NCBI RefSeq assembly: GCF_036880985.1
Contig: NZ_JBAJNO010000008.1
Location: 2,481,500-2,545,499, forward strand
Direction: 5' to 3'
Length of the DNA stretch: 64,000 nucleotides
Source: Limibacter armeniacum
Lineage (GTDB): Bacteria > Bacteroidota > Bacteroidia > Cytophagales > Flammeovirgaceae
Below the pieces are notes generated by a model. It did no database searches. It saw only the letters and a program-made list of their open reading frames with translations, and was not told the origin of the DNA. Below, in pieces: positions 9,249 to 17,364 of this stretch (positions within the stretch are counted from its first letter, which is position 1; every line of letters starts with the position of its first letter). The translations under genes and the position numbers were made by a program.

Positions 9249-10091
9249 TTAGAAGTCACCCAAAGTCTCCTCAAGCTGAGCCAAAGCAATCTCAGTTTGT
9301 TCAGCGTTTGGAGCTACACCATGCCACTTGTGCGTACCCACCATAAAGTCGATTGGGTAACCCATCTCAGTGCGCATCAGAACCATTTTTGGTTTGCCGT
9401 TACCTTTAGCCGCTTTAGCAGCAGTAACTGTCGCATCCAGTTCTTCCATATCGTTACCGTTACACTCGAATACTTCCCAGCCAAATGCTTTGTATTTAGC
9501 TGCCAAGTCGCCCAAGCTCAGTACGTCGTCTGTAGAACCGTCAATTTGCTTCAGGTTGTAATCAACGAAACCGATCAGGTTGTCAAGTTTGTTGTGAGCA
9601 GCATACATTGCAGCTTCCCAAATTTGACCTTCCTGCTGTTCGCCATCACCCATCAGCGCATATACATTCTTATCTTCTTTGTTCAGTCTTTTAGTTTCCG
9701 CTGCACCAATAGCAACAGAAAGACCTTGACCTAGCGAACCTGACGCCATACGGATACCTTCAAGGTGCTCATATGGAGTTGGGTGTCCTTGCAGACGTGA
9801 ATCAATCTTACGGTGTGTATTCAATTCTTCCACAGGGAAGTATCCTGCACGAGCAAGCGTACTGTAGAACACGGCAGAAATGTGTCCATTTGACAGGAAG
9901 AAAAGGTCCTCGTTCAAGCCATCCATAGAGAATTCCTTATTGTGCTCCATGTGCTTGAAGTAAAGCAGAACGAAAAGGTCTGTACATCCCAAAGCACCGC
10001 CTGGGTGACCGTTTCCTACATTGTGGACCATTCTGATCACATCTCTTCTAACTTGTGACGCAATACGCTTCAGTTCGCTAATTTCAGCCAT
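9249..10091 (-). CDS. Transketolase, N-terminal subunit
   Basis: This is the thiamine-pyrophosphate-binding half of a split transketolase (non-oxidative pentose phosphate pathway). I use the ATG at 10091, preceded by a purine-rich AAGGTAAG, giving 280 aa starting MAEISELKR. The ATG at 10130 would add an unconserved leader. Visible are HPGGALG (TPP-binding region), SNGHISAVFY, the MGDGEQQEGQIWE Mg-TPP motif and the end VGTHKWHG. The C-terminal (pyrimidine-binding) subunit gene, normally next to it in Bacteroidota, is absent from both sides here. Confidence 0.92.
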   Translation of the reverse strand: MAEISELKRIASQVRRDVIRMVHNVGNGHPGGALGCTDLFVLLYFKHMEHNKEFSMDGLNEDLFFLSNGHISAVFYSTLARAGYFPVEELNTHRKIDSRLQGHPTPYEHLEGIRMASGSLGQGLSVAIGAAETKRLNKEDKNVYALMGDGEQQEGQIWEAAMYAAHNKLDNLIGFVDYNLKQIDGSTDDVLSLGDLAAKYKAFGWEVFECNGNDMEELDATVTAAKAAKGNGKPKMVLMRTEMGYPIDFMVGTHKWHGVAPNAEQTEIALAQLEETLGDF

Positions 10092-10208
10092 CTTAATCTT
10101 ACCTTTTGAATATGTTTGTGTTGTTAGCAAGGATTAAAGAACAAAGGATTTTCCTTTACCCTCTAAATGATTCCCATGCCCTAAGCATGTCTATCGTTTG
10201 AATGCCCG

Positions 10209-10216
10209 CAAATTTA
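10209..10216 (-). promoter_or_regulatory. Candidate -7 element for the transketolase gene
   Basis: The minus strand reads TAAATTTG, a match to TAnnTTTG. It would give a leader of about 110 bases. No TTG at the usual -33 distance. Confidence 0.35.
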
Positions 10217-10291
10217 ACCAAAAAGTTTAATAATGAATTCACATGATTCAGAATTGTTCAGAATTAAACGGACTTGGCTTATTATCAGGAG

Positions 10292-10486
10292 TTATTTTCC
10301 GTTGATAATATCACGATAGTTGCGTGGCTGAATGATAGATTTAAACATGTGGTTAATGCCAGCTACACTCCCCTTCAATACATTTCTGCCAAACTGTACG
10401 TAAAGGCATCCAAGTACTACAAGTGTAAAAAGCTCTTTCGGCTCCAGTCCTTCAAACTCAAAAGTAAAGTAAAGAACGTCCTCCAT
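10292..10486 (-). CDS. Small hypothetical protein (64 aa)
   Basis: I do not recognise this protein. From the ATG at 10486 it is 64 aa; a TTG start at 10510 would add eight residues. It has an acidic-aromatic N-terminus (EDVLYFTFEFEG), a hydrophobic helix-like segment (LFTLVVLGCLYVQF, residues ~19-32) and a basic end. The main support is a well-formed promoter upstream: TTG at 10601-10603, a 20-base spacer and TACTTTTG at 10573-10580 on the same strand. The overlapping + strand frame has no such signal. It may be a small membrane-associated protein. Confidence 0.5.
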   Translation of the reverse strand: MEDVLYFTFEFEGLEPKELFTLVVLGCLYVQFGRNVLKGSVAGINHMFKSIIQPRNYRDIINGK

Positions 10487-10572
10487 CAAGTTCGGTTTGT
10501 TCGCTTGCAATTTAATAAGGTTTTTATGTCTGTGATTGTTAGACCAAAAATGTTAAAAATGTTCAACGCGCA

Positions 10573-10603
10573 CAAAAGTATGAAAGTCCTATTGATTCTG
10601 CAA
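10573..10603 (-). promoter_or_regulatory. Bacteroidota-type promoter for the 64-aa gene
   Basis: On the minus strand, TTG (10603-10601), a 20-base spacer and TACTTTTG (10580-10573) fit the -33 TTG / -7 TAnnTTTG consensus in both sequence and spacing. It is one of the best matches in the window. Confidence 0.6.
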
Positions 10604-10894
10604 CCTGTTGAAGAAGTATCCTAGTGCTTTTTAAGCATTACTAACTAACTCATTTACAGATTAATAATTGATCGAATTTTGAATAAACTCACACCGTTAA
10701 ATGATATACGCACAATATAGAAAGTATAACAAAATAATATTTTGACTCATCAGGTAAAATCGAAATTTTTAAAAAATATTTTTCAAATTTATTCCGAAGT
10801 TCCAATAATTTATTTCCCTGATTAATGGCTCAATAAAATTATTATTTTCAAATGATGGCATACAGTAACTTCTGTCACTTTTTAATAAAATGAA

Positions 10895-10927
10895 AAAGCC
10901 TGAAGGAGTAAGAACACTTCAGGCTTT
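10895..10927 (-). terminator. Terminator of ppc
   Basis: AAAGCCTGAAG pairs with CTTCAGGCTTT (11 bp). T residues follow on the minus strand. Confidence 0.88.
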
Positions 10928-10952
10928 CAACATTTTTCGAAAATAATTTAAA

Positions 10953-13745
10953 TCAACCTGTAGTCCTCAGTGCACTTGAAATTGCATTGATTGATCCCAG
11001 TAGACTTAATAATGTGTATTCTGTTTCTGGTGAGTCAGGCTGTTTCTCCTTCTGATCTCTCCACTTTTTAAGCAATGTAATCTGTTTCTTATGCAGAGGC
11101 TTTAAGGCTTCCGATCTTAACAGGTTTGAGTGATAATGATTACTTCTTCTCGCCTCAAACTCCTGTTCCAGCAGCTCCTTGAATATTGCACGTGTTTTCT
11201 TGAGCTCGGTAGACAGAATCTTGAAGATAGATGAACGAACCTCTTTATCTTTTACCAATGTTGAGTACTGTTCCATGATTTCCTCATTGGTCGCTTCCAG
11301 ACTGGTGTCAATATTGGTAAAGACATAACGGATGAACGCATCTGTCTTTAGTCCTTCCTTGAAAGTCTTAAAGTCTTTTGGTCTTTCCTTCTTCAGTCTC
11401 TCCAATGTTGTTCCCACACCAAACCAGCTGGTTAGGTTACAACGTGACTGGCTCCAGCTAAATACCCAAGGGATCGCCCTTAAGTCTCCCAATGTTCGCT
11501 TACCTGTACGTCTTGCAGGTCTTGAACCAATTCGGCTAGACTCAATAGCATCAATTGGTGTTGCCTCAGCAAAATAAGTAATGAAGTGAGGGTGGTTCAG
11601 CAAGTCCACATACAATTGCTTGCTTTCTTCTGCTAACCATGAGAAGATCTTACTGTACTCATAGTTTTTCGGGTCACGTCTTGTGTCACGAATGGTAGCA
11701 GCAGCCGTTCCTGCCTGCAACAACTCCAGGTTGTAGCTGGCGTTCATCTTGTTTGCATACTTTTGCTCAATCGTCTCCCCTTGTTCAGTCAGTCTCATGT
11801 AACCGTTCAGTGACGACGGTGGCAGTGCTTTGATAAACCAGTTAGTAGGTCCCGCACCACGGCTGATCGATCCACCTTTACCGTGGAAGAATACCATGTT
11901 GATCTCACGGTAGGCTCCTACTTCTGTAAGCCTGTTCTGTGCATGGTAAAGTGACCATTGGCTAGCCAAGATACCGCCATCCTTGTTACTGTCACTGTAA
12001 CCTACCATGACCATTTGCTTAGGCTTCGCCCATCCATTTACCTTACGTTGGTACTCAAGACTGCGTCTGGTAATTGGGTGGTCAAGGTAGCTCTGCATGA
12101 TTTGAGGGCTATTCTGCAAGTCCTCAATCGTTTCAAACAGAGGCACTACCGGCAACTTACAAACCAAGCCTTCTTCTGTCTGGAATGTAAGTCCCGCCTC
12201 ACGGCAAAGCAGGTAAACTGATAGCAGGTCAGATACATTTCTTGTCATACTGACAATCAGTGCCCCAATACCGTTCGGTCCATATTTATTAACCTGATCA
12301 GCAATCACACTGAAACACTTGGTTGCGGTGTCCGCTTCTTTTTCCAATGGAACATCTGGGTGAGTAAATGGTCTGTTGGACTGAAGCTCGCTATTCAGGA
12401 ATACGATTCTCTTTTCTTCGCTCCATGTGATGAAACGGTCACCGTCCATCGAAGCTGCATTCATCAGTTGCGCAATGGCTTTGTCATAGAAGCTACTATT
12501 CTGACGAATATCCAGTTTTGCCAAATGGAAACCGAAAGTGTCTACTATCCTGATAGCTTCATTGACATATTGATATGCACCATTCTTGGCACCAAACTTC
12601 ACTAGTGCCTCTTGCAGTATCAACAGGTCATCTTTCAGCTCTGAAGAATAGAAATAAGAATGAGGGTGCTCAATCAATCCAATAGCATGTTCACTGCTTA
12701 CATGTACTGGAAGTTTCAGCATCAATAGCGCAAGGTATTGTCTGAATACCTCTCCTTTGTTTCTATCAAAAGTCAGTTGCGCCTCACTGCCAAACTCCGC
12801 CATGATCTCATTGATACGCTTCTTCAACTTCTTGTCAGCTTCCTCAAACTTACATGAGTAGCTTAACTTTTTCACTAGTTGAAGAATGGCATCCCTAATC
12901 AGGATCATAGCATTAAGCCTTAGCTTATGCAAAGTAGAACGTGTCACTTCATCCGTTACAAAAGGGTGTCCGTCACGGTCACCACCTACCCAGTCACCAA
13001 ATGAAATACGTGCTCTGTCGTTTACGTTCTGAATCAGTTCCGGCGCGAAACCAGCCTCTTTCCAAGCTTGCTCAAAACGTCTGTCCAAGATTGGCAATAC
13101 CTTCAGGAAAACATTATTGAGATAGTGCATAACGTTTCTCAATTCGTCTTCCACCTCTGGCTTCTCGATATAGATCTCTCCTGTACGCCAAAGGGTATCC
13201 AGCATGTTTTTGATGTCATTCCTGTTAAGCTCCTGCTCATAACGGGTGTACATCTGGTTTTCACGGTTCAGCATCAACAGGTAAATACTTCTGTTGTGTT
13301 CCAGTACGGTCGTACGTTTAGCTTCCGTTGGGTGAGCAGTAAGTACAGGCTCAACCATAATGTCTTTCAGTTTTTCAACAATCTGAGGTCCAGTGAAGCC
13401 TTCTTTCTTGAGTTGAACTAGCTTTTCACCCCAAAGTCCGTGAACGGTTGCCACAGACTGGTCATTTTCTTTCTTACGTCTGTGCTGTACTGCACCATTT
13501 ACCTCAACCGTGTTAAGTAACTGGAAACAGAGAGAGTAAAGTTGAATCAACTCACCATTGAAACCATCCAAAGATGGAGACTCAGCGTTGATCCATGGAA
13601 TTTGCTTGGCAAGCTCAGCTTCACCGTTTTCTTCCAATACTTCTTTCAAGCACGTCAGGAGAAACTCCAGATCTTCATAGGGTTTGCCTATTCGATCTTT
13701 CACCAATCCAAGTGTGTTTAACTTTTCGTTTTTCTTCAAATTCAT
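10953..13745 (-). CDS. ppc: Phosphoenolpyruvate carboxylase
   Basis: This enzyme carboxylates PEP to oxaloacetate with bicarbonate, feeding the TCA cycle. From the ATG at 13745 (MNLKKNEKLN) it is 930 aa, a usual size. The longer frame from 13835 adds 30 unlikely residues that cross leader hairpins. Visible are the first signature VLTAHPTEAKR with the catalytic histidine, GGDRDGHPFVT, the second signature region VMVGYSDSNKDGG, the FHGKGGSISRGAGP loop and the C-terminal NTG-like end (here ALRTTG instead of the usual NTG). It is a single gene with its own terminator. The end differs slightly from the common QNTG terminus. Confidence 0.95.
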   Translation of the reverse strand: MNLKKNEKLNTLGLVKDRIGKPYEDLEFLLTCLKEVLEENGEAELAKQIPWINAESPSLDGFNGELIQLYSLCFQLLNTVEVNGAVQHRRKKENDQSVATVHGLWGEKLVQLKKEGFTGPQIVEKLKDIMVEPVLTAHPTEAKRTTVLEHNRSIYLLMLNRENQMYTRYEQELNRNDIKNMLDTLWRTGEIYIEKPEVEDELRNVMHYLNNVFLKVLPILDRRFEQAWKEAGFAPELIQNVNDRARISFGDWVGGDRDGHPFVTDEVTRSTLHKLRLNAMILIRDAILQLVKKLSYSCKFEEADKKLKKRINEIMAEFGSEAQLTFDRNKGEVFRQYLALLMLKLPVHVSSEHAIGLIEHPHSYFYSSELKDDLLILQEALVKFGAKNGAYQYVNEAIRIVDTFGFHLAKLDIRQNSSFYDKAIAQLMNAASMDGDRFITWSEEKRIVFLNSELQSNRPFTHPDVPLEKEADTATKCFSVIADQVNKYGPNGIGALIVSMTRNVSDLLSVYLLCREAGLTFQTEEGLVCKLPVVPLFETIEDLQNSPQIMQSYLDHPITRRSLEYQRKVNGWAKPKQMVMVGYSDSNKDGGILASQWSLYHAQNRLTEVGAYREINMVFFHGKGGSISRGAGPTNWFIKALPPSSLNGYMRLTEQGETIEQKYANKMNASYNLELLQAGTAAATIRDTRRDPKNYEYSKIFSWLAEESKQLYVDLLNHPHFITYFAEATPIDAIESSRIGSRPARRTGKRTLGDLRAIPWVFSWSQSRCNLTSWFGVGTTLERLKKERPKDFKTFKEGLKTDAFIRYVFTNIDTSLEATNEEIMEQYSTLVKDKEVRSSIFKILSTELKKTRAIFKELLEQEFEARRSNHYHSNLLRSEALKPLHKKQITLLKKWRDQKEKQPDSPETEYTLLSLLGSINAISSALRTTG

Positions 13746-14104
13746 AATAGAAATGGAAATAGAATAAGTGGAAAAAATAATAGAGTCGAGGTTTGTATAT
13801 ACCTCTACACACGCCGCTGTAAGCCATTGGTTCACTGGCTTTCAGTTTTCGGGCAGGGTTGTTTTCACCCTGAATGTGACTGAATTACTTTCGTAAAACG
13901 CCTTTATTATTTTTGTTAGAACTAGACATAGTATTTACGAATATACAATCTTCTCAAGATAAATACATATTTTTTATCAAATCAACACAATTACTGACTT
14001 TTAGTTATAAATATCACAAGTCGGTCATTTATTATTTAAATTTCAAATGAATAACTACTCATTTCGTGAAATTGATTTCAATTTCTCTTTCTATAAAACA
14101 AAAA
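13746..14104. other. ppc leader and intergenic region
   Basis: This stretch between ppc and recQ holds three hairpins close to ppc (13788-13872, described separately), then about 230 AT-rich bases in which I see no gene. Confidence 0.55.
13788..13872 (-). promoter_or_regulatory. Three tandem hairpins in the ppc leader
   Basis: In transcription order (minus strand) these are CAGGGT/ACCCTG (13872-13854), AAGCCA/TGGCTT (13841-13821) and GAGGT/ACCTC (13805-13788). The block is more G+C rich than its surroundings and ends 42 bases before the chosen ppc start. It could be an RNA control element. I do not recognise a known riboswitch class. Confidence 0.4.
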
Positions 14105-14131
14105 AGCTGTCCCAACTCTCTCAGGACAGCT
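14105..14131 (-). terminator. Terminator of recQ
   Basis: AGCTGTCC (14105-14112) pairs with GGACAGCT (14124-14131). The minus strand continues with a T run. Confidence 0.88.
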
Positions 14132-14157
14132 AAATCTTTATTGATTTTTTTCTAAGC

Positions 14158-16095
14158 TTATTGATTCAAATGCTGCTCAACCCAGTCTTCTACTTGTTTG
14201 AATGGGTAAGACTCCAATAAGCCAAACCCTGATTTCTGTCTATTTCTAATTCTTGAAAACTTAGGGTTTGAAATTCCACATAGAAATAAGGCTACAGTTC
14301 TGGCAGCCGGAACCTTGTTCAATACCTTTTCTACATTTCCTATAATCTCCCCTGCATCCATACTGCCCAAGCTTGGCAACTCCTGAGCTTCAGGAAGTGT
14401 TACTTTTCCTGTTTGACAAACAGAACAGTGTCCACAATTCGCCCAATCGGTTTCTTCACCAAAGTACTCAGACAAAGATTTGGTAAGACAGTGATCACTC
14501 TCAAGCATCTCAACCATATGGTGCAGCCTGTCAATCTCTCCAGTTTCCTTATTGACAAAAAGCTGATGCAGTTCTTTTGCCGTCGATTCAGGATCAAAAT
14601 CCTGCTTCAGTACCCTGAATACTTCCGTCATTTTCTTCGCTTCTAGCTTGACCCACCCTTTTGAGTCAAAGTACTCCAACGCACTGATCACCCGCTTTCG
14701 ATCATACTTCTCTTCATTGAGCAGCTTTTCCATATCGACGGCACTCCAAAGTTTTGCTTTAGGAGAGTGTGAAAATACATTCCAGATAAACTTTTGACGT
14801 TCGCCTTCAAACTTGCCAATGATTGACTCACGAGGAATCAACTCCTTAAACCTATACTCTGCATAATAACTATACATTGGCTGAATTACCCCTAGCGATT
14901 CCAAATAAACCAATAATGTCTTCAATGGAAGCTGTCTGATATTGGAGTCATTACTTAGCTGATAAAGCTGCATCTCCCAACGGTCACCTGAAGCCTTGAT
15001 TCCTTCCAGTACCTTCTGAATGCTTTCCAGTTCAGGTGTATCTCCAAAAACAAAGTTTTCAAGTACATTCAGGTTATCTCTACTTGCCAATACAATACAT
15101 TCCGAATCATTGCCATCACGTCCTGCCCTGCCAATCTCCTGACTGTAATTCTCAATGGATTTGGGCAGGTCAAAGTGAATCACATTTCTGATATCCTGCT
15201 TGTCAATCCCCATCCCAAAAGCTATCGTTGCTACAATCACCTTAGACTTTCCAGACATAAACCTATCCTGAATCGCTTTTCGGTCATCAGGTTTCATACC
15301 TGCATGGTAAGCCTCCGCTACTACTCCTTGGTCAACCAAATAATTCGCAACATCATTGGCTGTCTGCTGAAGCGTTACATACACAATACTACTCTCCTCT
15401 TTTTTAGCGGAAAGTAGCGTAGCCAATTTAGCAAGCTTTTCTTGGTGACTGGTTGGCTCAATACTTATATGCAAGTTGGGTCTGTAAAAGCCTGTTACCG
15501 TTACATTTTCTGGAGGAAACCCAAACTTTTTGCACATATCTGCTACTACTTTTGGGGTTGCGGTAGCCGTCAATAACAATACTTGAGGAATATTGAAATC
15601 CTGTCGATACTGTGGCAACTTCAGGTAATCAGGTCTAAAATTATGTCCCCATTCCGAGATACAGTGTGCCTCATCCACCACCAGCATGGATAATTTGAGT
15701 GAGTGCAAGAATGTTCTGAAACGCTCATTCTTAAACCTTTCAACTGAAATAAACAGTATTTTATATTCACCAGCTTTCAGTCCATTAGCAATTTGGTTCG
15801 CCTCATCTGGTGTAAGCGTGGAATCTATACGGGCAGCAGGTATACCTTTCCGTTTCAAGAAATCCATCTGATCCTGAATAAGCGCCAACAAAGGAGAAAC
15901 AACCACCGTTAGGTGTGGCAGCAATACTGCTGACAGCTGATAGCAAAGAGATTTCCCCGAACCTGTAGGAAATATCGCTGTGGCTGACTCACCTGAAACA
16001 ATCCGGTCGATCACTTCTTCCTGACCATCCCTGAAGTGTGTAAAACTGAAATACTTTTCCAATGCCAACGCTGTGGCTTTCTTATTCTCGGACAT
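14158..16095 (-). CDS. RecQ-family ATP-dependent DNA helicase
   Basis: This is a 3'-5' DNA helicase of superfamily 2 involved in recombination and repair. It is 645 aa. Motif I is FPTGSGKS (42-49), the DEAH box is VVDEAHCISEWGHNFRPDY, motif VI is QEIGRAGRDG, and the RecQ zinc-binding region ends with CGHCSVC near residue 560. The C-terminus is short and shows no clear HRDC domain, as in several Bacteroidota RecQ paralogues that are shorter than E. coli RecQ in domain content. It is divergent from the VLRF1-like gene. Confidence 0.92.
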   Translation of the reverse strand: MSENKKATALALEKYFSFTHFRDGQEEVIDRIVSGESATAIFPTGSGKSLCYQLSAVLLPHLTVVVSPLLALIQDQMDFLKRKGIPAARIDSTLTPDEANQIANGLKAGEYKILFISVERFKNERFRTFLHSLKLSMLVVDEAHCISEWGHNFRPDYLKLPQYRQDFNIPQVLLLTATATPKVVADMCKKFGFPPENVTVTGFYRPNLHISIEPTSHQEKLAKLATLLSAKKEESSIVYVTLQQTANDVANYLVDQGVVAEAYHAGMKPDDRKAIQDRFMSGKSKVIVATIAFGMGIDKQDIRNVIHFDLPKSIENYSQEIGRAGRDGNDSECIVLASRDNLNVLENFVFGDTPELESIQKVLEGIKASGDRWEMQLYQLSNDSNIRQLPLKTLLVYLESLGVIQPMYSYYAEYRFKELIPRESIIGKFEGERQKFIWNVFSHSPKAKLWSAVDMEKLLNEEKYDRKRVISALEYFDSKGWVKLEAKKMTEVFRVLKQDFDPESTAKELHQLFVNKETGEIDRLHHMVEMLESDHCLTKSLSEYFGEETDWANCGHCSVCQTGKVTLPEAQELPSLGSMDAGEIIGNVEKVLNKVPAARTVALFLCGISNPKFSRIRNRQKSGFGLLESYPFKQVEDWVEQHLNQ

Positions 16096-16193
16096 ATAGT
16101 GAAGCTGATTTCTGTATTATAAAGAATGGATAAAAGTAAAAACTAAAGGACAGAACTAGAAATTACGCTTTAATTCATTTCGAAACACACAGC

Positions 16194-16209
16194 GTGACAA
16201 ATTTGTCAC
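16194..16209. promoter_or_regulatory. Perfect 16-bp palindrome between recQ and the VLRF1-like gene
   Basis: GTGACAAATTTGTCAC is fully self-complementary and lies 98 bases before recQ and 151 before the + strand gene. It has the shape of a dimeric regulator site, but I cannot name the protein. Confidence 0.45.
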
Positions 16210-16359
16210 TCCTTCATTATCAACTAAATCCCACGACCTTTTAGATTTGAATTGGACTGGATGATGATACTTTTCAGATTGCTTAATATATAGAATAAGC
16301 ATGCCTTATTGTATATTTCGGCTTTGATGTAAAAATACAACCACTATCAGCAAATAACC

Positions 16360-17034
16360 ATGGAAGCCAAAAGACACCTTATTTCTACTGAAACTGCGAT
16401 CACAATAGCAGAAAACCTTTATCAAAATAACACTTTTCACCATCAGTATGACCATGAGAAACATACACTTTTGATCACAGGTAAGGATGAAGCGCTAGAA
16501 ATTCAGCTGAGGCTCCCCATACACTACAAGTTCTCTCATCCAGATGCAATAGTCAATTACCTTATAGTCCTGGTCCAGACAGAAAACAGTGCGATTGGTT
16601 ACTTTGAAGGAACTGAGAATATTGACCACAAAGCTTTTTCTTCTTATGGAGTCCGCAAGAAGCAAGGGAAAAGTCAGATCAAGTACTTAAAGACCCGAGG
16701 CAAGTCTAAGGCTGGGTCAAGAGTAAGGTTAGGCAATACCACCAATTTTTTTGAGAAAATAAACACTAGGCTACAAGACCATTTCAATGATTACGAGATA
16801 GAGAGAATTGCTTTCAGTTGTTCTAAAATTCTACTGCCTTTCTTATTCAAAGCATCTGTCCCATGTCCTTTTGACAAAAAAGATGAACGAATATTCAAAA
16901 TCCCAAGACACATACACACAGCCAATTATGAAGAATTGTTGAACGTACACAAGTTTCTACAAAAAGGAGAACTGATTTACAGTGAAGAACAACAAACGTT
17001 TGCAGAACAAATATTGGATTTGGGGAATTCGTAA
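16360..17034 (+). CDS. VLRF1-like (Vms1-type) peptidyl-tRNA release factor candidate
   Basis: The protein is 224 aa, cytoplasmic, with no signal. The centre (residues 90-145) reads like the catalytic core of the eukaryotic Vms1/ANKZF1 release-factor domain: HK at 90-91, YGVRKKQGKSQ at 96-106, then KSKAGSRVR at 115-123 and a helix. The GKSQ at 103-106 corresponds to the GGSQ loop whose glutamine is catalytic in Vms1. A C-terminal helical part (~165-224) contains KIPRHIHTANYEELLNVH, like the end of that domain. Vms1 releases peptides from tRNA on stalled large subunits; bacterial members of the eRF1-related superfamily have been predicted by comparative genomics. The assignment rests on motif reading only. 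Confidence 0.65.
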   Translation: MEAKRHLISTETAITIAENLYQNNTFHHQYDHEKHTLLITGKDEALEIQLRLPIHYKFSHPDAIVNYLIVLVQTENSAIGYFEGTENIDHKAFSSYGVRKKQGKSQIKYLKTRGKSKAGSRVRLGNTTNFFEKINTRLQDHFNDYEIERIAFSCSKILLPFLFKASVPCPFDKKDERIFKIPRHIHTANYEELLNVHKFLQKGELIYSEEQQTFAEQILDLGNS

Positions 17035-17364
17035 AAGGAAAGTATATAAATTAAAGGTTTCTATGATACATTTTCTAATACCAATTTAGCATGATTTTTA
17101 CACATTACTGACAATATACACAACGACACAACCAACTGTATTTGTGATAGTTAAAAACAATCTATACATCAAAATCGCTTTCAATATTTTCGTCTAAAGA
17201 ACATAATTTTTTCAAAAAAATATTTTTCCTCCTCTTGGTAATAAGCAAGCTTTTAAGTCATATTTGTACACTTACTAAATTAATTTATTAAACTAATCGT
17301 GTGTTTAAGTGCTTTTTCAACCGCTATACTTTCATCAACTTTATAACTAAAATATTTAACAGAT
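17035..17364. other. AT-rich intergenic region
   Basis: About 330 bases with no gene, RNA or clear terminator that I can see. Promoter signals for the sugar transporter must lie here, but no good TAnnTTTG match stands out. Confidence 0.5.

Larger units (their letters stand above)
10487..10952. other. AT-rich intergenic region
   Basis: It holds the promoter of the small 64-aa gene near 10573-10603 and the ppc terminator at 10895-10927. I see no other gene or RNA in the remaining ~300 very AT-rich bases. Confidence 0.6.

Noticed and set aside
10274-10624. 116-aa frame on the + strand in the region of the 64-aa gene
   Set aside because: Composition is basic and unstructured, it has no promoter, and the opposite strand has a better frame and a full promoter.
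13746-13835. Upstream extension of ppc by 30 residues
   Set aside because: The extension crosses leader hairpins and is not seen in other PEP carboxylases; the start at 13745 gives a normal length.
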